From: Burkholderiales bacterium
GTDB taxonomy: Bacteria > Pseudomonadota > Gammaproteobacteria > Burkholderiales > Burkholderiaceae_C
DNA length: 64,000 nt
Reading direction: 5' to 3'
NCBI GenBank assembly: GCA_016703325.1
Contig: JADJCH010000026.1
Location: forward strand, 6,990-70,989
Below, in pieces: positions 61,683 through 64,000 of this stretch. The first letter of the stretch is position 1, and every line of letters starts with the position of its first letter. The position numbers were made by a program, and so were the translations under genes. The notes under the pieces are model-generated. The model did not search any database and was not told the DNA's origin. It saw only the letters and a program-made list of their open reading frames with translations.

Positions 61683-63542
61683 ATGATGATGCCGATCCCC
61701 TCACCCCAACGACCTGCCCGCAGCGCGGGCGCCCCCCGGCAGCGCAGGCTGCTGCGGACCCTGCTGTGCTGCAGCGCCACCGCCTGGCTGGCCGCGCCTG
61801 CCTGGGCCCAGCAGGCGGGCCCTTGCACCCAGGGCCTGGTCGATCAGGGCTGGGCCAGCCAGGCCTTCCCGGCCCAGAAGGGGCGCTTCACCAGCACCGT
61901 GGACATCACCCCTGTGGCCAGCGACCGGCCCCAGCTGCTGGGCCTGTCGCAGGGCGCCAAGCTGCGGGCGGAGGACTTTGCCGCCCTGCTGCGTTTCGGT
62001 GCGGACGGTCAGGTGCAGGCGCGCAACGGCGCCACCTTCACCACGCTGCGGCGGCTGCGTTACCACGCCGACGTGACCTACCGGGTGCGCTTTGACGTGG
62101 ACCTCGCGGCTCGAACCTATTCGGTGTGGCTGCAGCGGCAGAACACCGAGCGCGCTCGCCCCTTCGTCCAGGTCGCCAAGGACTTTGCCCTGGGCGCGCC
62201 GGTGGCCCAGCTGGACACGCTGGGCCTGCAGCAGGCCCAGGGGGGACAAGCGGTGGATGCGGGCACGGCCGAGCCCTTGCAGGCCTGCGCGCTGGCGGTT
62301 ACCCCACCGGCAGCCCGGCCGCCGAACCCGGACTGCACGCTGCTCGTCCCGCCCGACCCGCTGTCACCCGCCGGCCTGGCCACGCCCTATCAGCTGGTGG
62401 CCACCGATCCCGCCCAGGGTGAATGCCGCCAGGCCAATGCGGACCAGGCCGCCTTTGTGCAGGCCGTGATCCTGGACCCGGCCACCGGCCAGCTGTCCGT
62501 CTACTCGCCGCTGGTGATCGACAAGGGCACGCAGCCGGCGGTGGCGCCGGTGCTGCCGGTGCTGCCCGCCAACGCGGTGGTGGGCCTCTGGTTCGGCTAC
62601 AACGGCGACAACCTCACGCTGCGCAGCGCCAACGCGGGCCGGGTCGGCCGCCAGGGCGGGAACGGCAATGGCAATGGCAATGGCAATGGCAATGGCAATG
62701 GCAACTGGAACGGCAACGGTACCGACGCGCTGGCCGCGGGGCGCTGCGTCAATGGCCTGAACGGAAGCGTATTCGGCCAGTTCGCGCACTGCAATGCGCC
62801 GGCCTTCTTCACCGCGGCGCAGTCGGCCATCCGCGCCGGGCTGCTGCAGGTGCCGCCCTTGGGCACCGGGGTGGACGGCCTGGCCTGCCCCAGTGCGCGC
62901 AGCTTCTGGGTGTCCGACCAGGATCCCAGCGACAACGTGCCCACCGAATACCTGGAGATCAACGGCCGCTTTGCCCAGTCCACCGCCCTGACCCGGGCGG
63001 CTTACCCGACCGCCCGCAAGGTGGTCAACCCCAGCGACGAACGGCTGGTGTCGGTGGTGCTGGACCCGGTGCTCAAGTGCCAGCCCTTCACCGCACCGGA
63101 CCTGGCCGACCCCGGCCAGCAGGTGACGGCCCTGGCCCTCAACGAACTGCAGGCCGCCGTGCACCAGACCACCGATGCCGCGCTGATCCCGCCCCAGGAT
63201 CCGATGGTGCTGGTCGATGGCGAACGCAGCCTGGCCAAGCTCAACGCCTACCGCGCCGGGGTCGGTCAGCCGCCGGCCAGCTCGATCAGCGACCGCTCGG
63301 CTGCGGCCTTCTGCGCCCGGTTCCGGGAGCAGGCCCCGGCACGCTTCATCGCCGACAGGACCTGGTTTGTCGCTGCCAAGTCCCCCGCGCCGGCGGATGC
63401 CAGCAACCTCTTCACCTTCCTGTCCAACCGCTATGTCAGCGCCTACGGCCTGCTGGACTGCCGCGCCCTGCTCGGCCAGCGCGTCAACATGCGCCTGACC
63501 CGCGATGCCGGGGGCGTCGTGGTGGATGCCAGGCTGCGCTGA
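61683..63542 (+). CDS. large exported protein of unknown function
   Basis: About 619 residues. Signal peptide after a basic start (RRLLRTLLCCSATAWLAAPAWA, cleavage near AQQ). The mature part contains many paired cysteines, a VFGLWFGYN-like hydrophobic strand, a Gly-Asn repeat around residues 327-345 encoded by a hexamer tandem, and a C-terminal FVAAKSPAPADASNLFTFLSNRY-type segment. No family recognised. Three ATGs (61683, 61686, 61689) follow GGAG; the choice is uncertain. It may be secreted or surface-displayed. Confidence 0.8.
   Translation: MMMPIPSPQRPARSAGAPRQRRLLRTLLCCSATAWLAAPAWAQQAGPCTQGLVDQGWASQAFPAQKGRFTSTVDITPVASDRPQLLGLSQGAKLRAEDFAALLRFGADGQVQARNGATFTTLRRLRYHADVTYRVRFDVDLAARTYSVWLQRQNTERARPFVQVAKDFALGAPVAQLDTLGLQQAQGGQAVDAGTAEPLQACALAVTPPAARPPNPDCTLLVPPDPLSPAGLATPYQLVATDPAQGECRQANADQAAFVQAVILDPATGQLSVYSPLVIDKGTQPAVAPVLPVLPANAVVGLWFGYNGDNLTLRSANAGRVGRQGGNGNGNGNGNGNGNGNWNGNGTDALAAGRCVNGLNGSVFGQFAHCNAPAFFTAAQSAIRAGLLQVPPLGTGVDGLACPSARSFWVSDQDPSDNVPTEYLEINGRFAQSTALTRAAYPTARKVVNPSDERLVSVVLDPVLKCQPFTAPDLADPGQQVTALALNELQAAVHQTTDAALIPPQDPMVLVDGERSLAKLNAYRAGVGQPPASSISDRSAAAFCARFREQAPARFIADRTWFVAAKSPAPADASNLFTFLSNRYVSAYGLLDCRALLGQRVNMRLTRDAGGVVVDARLR
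62661..62720 (+). repeat. hexanucleotide tandem encoding Gly-Asn repeat
   Basis: Runs of AATGGC/AACGGC units, interrupted once by AACTGG, giving (Gly-Asn)n in the exported protein. Likely prone to slippage, in multiples that keep the frame. Confidence 0.9.
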
Positions 63543-63637
63543 GCCCTGACGGCTCGAAATGCTCTGACACAGGCAGGACGTTCAACTGAGATATCTTCCA
63601 CACTTTCAGTTTTTCGCTTGAAGCCTCTCCGGCGTTG

Positions 63638-63668
63638 GCCGCTTCACCTTTGCGGGTGGAGCGGCTTT
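63638..63668 (+). terminator. possible terminator after the exported-protein gene
   Basis: Stem GCCGCT-T-CACC pairs with GGGTG-G-AGCGGC (63638-63665), followed by only TTTG. Weak. Confidence 0.4.
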
Positions 63669-63773
63669 GTGCTGGAGCGGGCCGAGGTTTGTTGGGAATG
63701 GCAGGTCGTGGTGATGGCAGGTGGTGTCGTGGGTGACGGTGAAGGTGCAGGTGAAGTTGCCGGCGCAGGGTGG

Positions 63774-64000
63774 ATGTTCAATGAGGACCAGGCGACCCCC
63801 TTGGCCCAGCGGGCCAGGTGGTTTCACCGGTCGCGTCGCGGTGTGCTGGCGTTCTGTGTGGGGCTGAGCCTGGGCGCGGGGTGGCCCGCTGCGGGCTGGG
63901 CCCAGAGTGCAGTCGGGGGCGCAGCCTCTGCGGTCGCCCCGAAACCCGGGCAGGCAGGGGACCTGATCGTCAAGTTCCGTGATGAGAGCGACATCGGCCT
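63774..64000 (+). CDS. exported protein, 5' part only
   Basis: Open from ATG 63774 to the window edge (75 complete codons). Basic start RRGVLAFCVGLSLGAGWPAAGWAQ is a signal peptide. The mature start GDLIVKFRDESDIGL resembles the propeptide (inhibitor I9-type) of secreted subtilisin-like proteases, so an exported S8 peptidase is a guess. The start codon is uncertain because no strong ribosome site is visible. Confidence 0.6.
   Translation, partial: MFNEDQATPLAQRARWFHRSRRGVLAFCVGLSLGAGWPAAGWAQSAVGGAASAVAPKPGQAGDLIVKFRDESDIG

Overview
The window reads as chromosomal DNA of a GC-rich betaproteobacterium of the order Burkholderiales, perhaps near the Sphaerotilus/Leptothrix/Rubrivivax group. That placement rests on gene content and order (pyrG-kdsA-eno, yjgA facing away from pmbA, ccoG, a gltIJKL operon, ubiB, lspA) and on codon use. 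It was not tested by phylogeny.

Layout. 1-3.8 kb: the pyrG-kdsA-eno operon on the minus strand (eno runs off the edge). 3.9-14.4 kb: a respiratory/sulfur-compound module. A PAS-type sigma-54 activator is divergent from three plus-strand units: (i) a DUF6858-like protein, a BASS-family transporter, an exported protein and a hydrolase; (ii) an octaheme tetrathionate-reductase-type cytochrome, a cytochrome b, a Rieske protein, DUF302 and a periplasmic DsrE-like protein; (iii) ccoG. Each unit has a near-identical 24/12 promoter-like motif, and two share a 30-bp upstream element at the same distance, so they look like one regulon. 14.5-27.9 kb: ordinary chromosome (surface-polysaccharide acyltransferases, suhB with a long disordered tail, trmJ, cysE, a PAS-GGDEF protein, mog, yjgA, pmbA, an orphan DctP, an SDR).

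28.0-46.3 kb is a defence island. Its left edge is the 3' end of the SDR gene at 27959. Its right edge at 46252 carries a second, degenerate copy of that same 3' end. It holds an S-4TM effector operon with a DUF6932 nucleotidyltransferase-like protein and an XRE regulator, an Xre-RES toxin-antitoxin pair, two CRISPR arrays with duplicated leaders, cas1/cas2, a GNAT-DUF1778 toxin-antitoxin pair that splits the trailer of array 2, REPIN-like palindromes, and a type III effector operon: cas6, cas10 without an HD domain, a Csx10-like gene, and a 1,507-codon frame containing three fused RAMP (Cas7-like) modules. Several genes of the CRISPR part carry single-base frameshifts, so the locus is either decaying or wrongly assembled.

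46.3-64 kb: a DMT transporter and a quinone oxidoreductase, then a long minus-strand glutamate-utilisation cluster (binding protein, internally deleted asparaginase, gdhA, gltI-gltJ-gltK-gltL, and a DctB/DctD-like sigma-54 two-component pair). The first gene of this cluster has a canonical sigma-54 promoter with paired upstream dyads, which ties it to the two-component pair. A DUF2189 membrane protein, a ferredoxin, ubiB, lspA and two large exported proteins (the last cut by the edge) complete the window.
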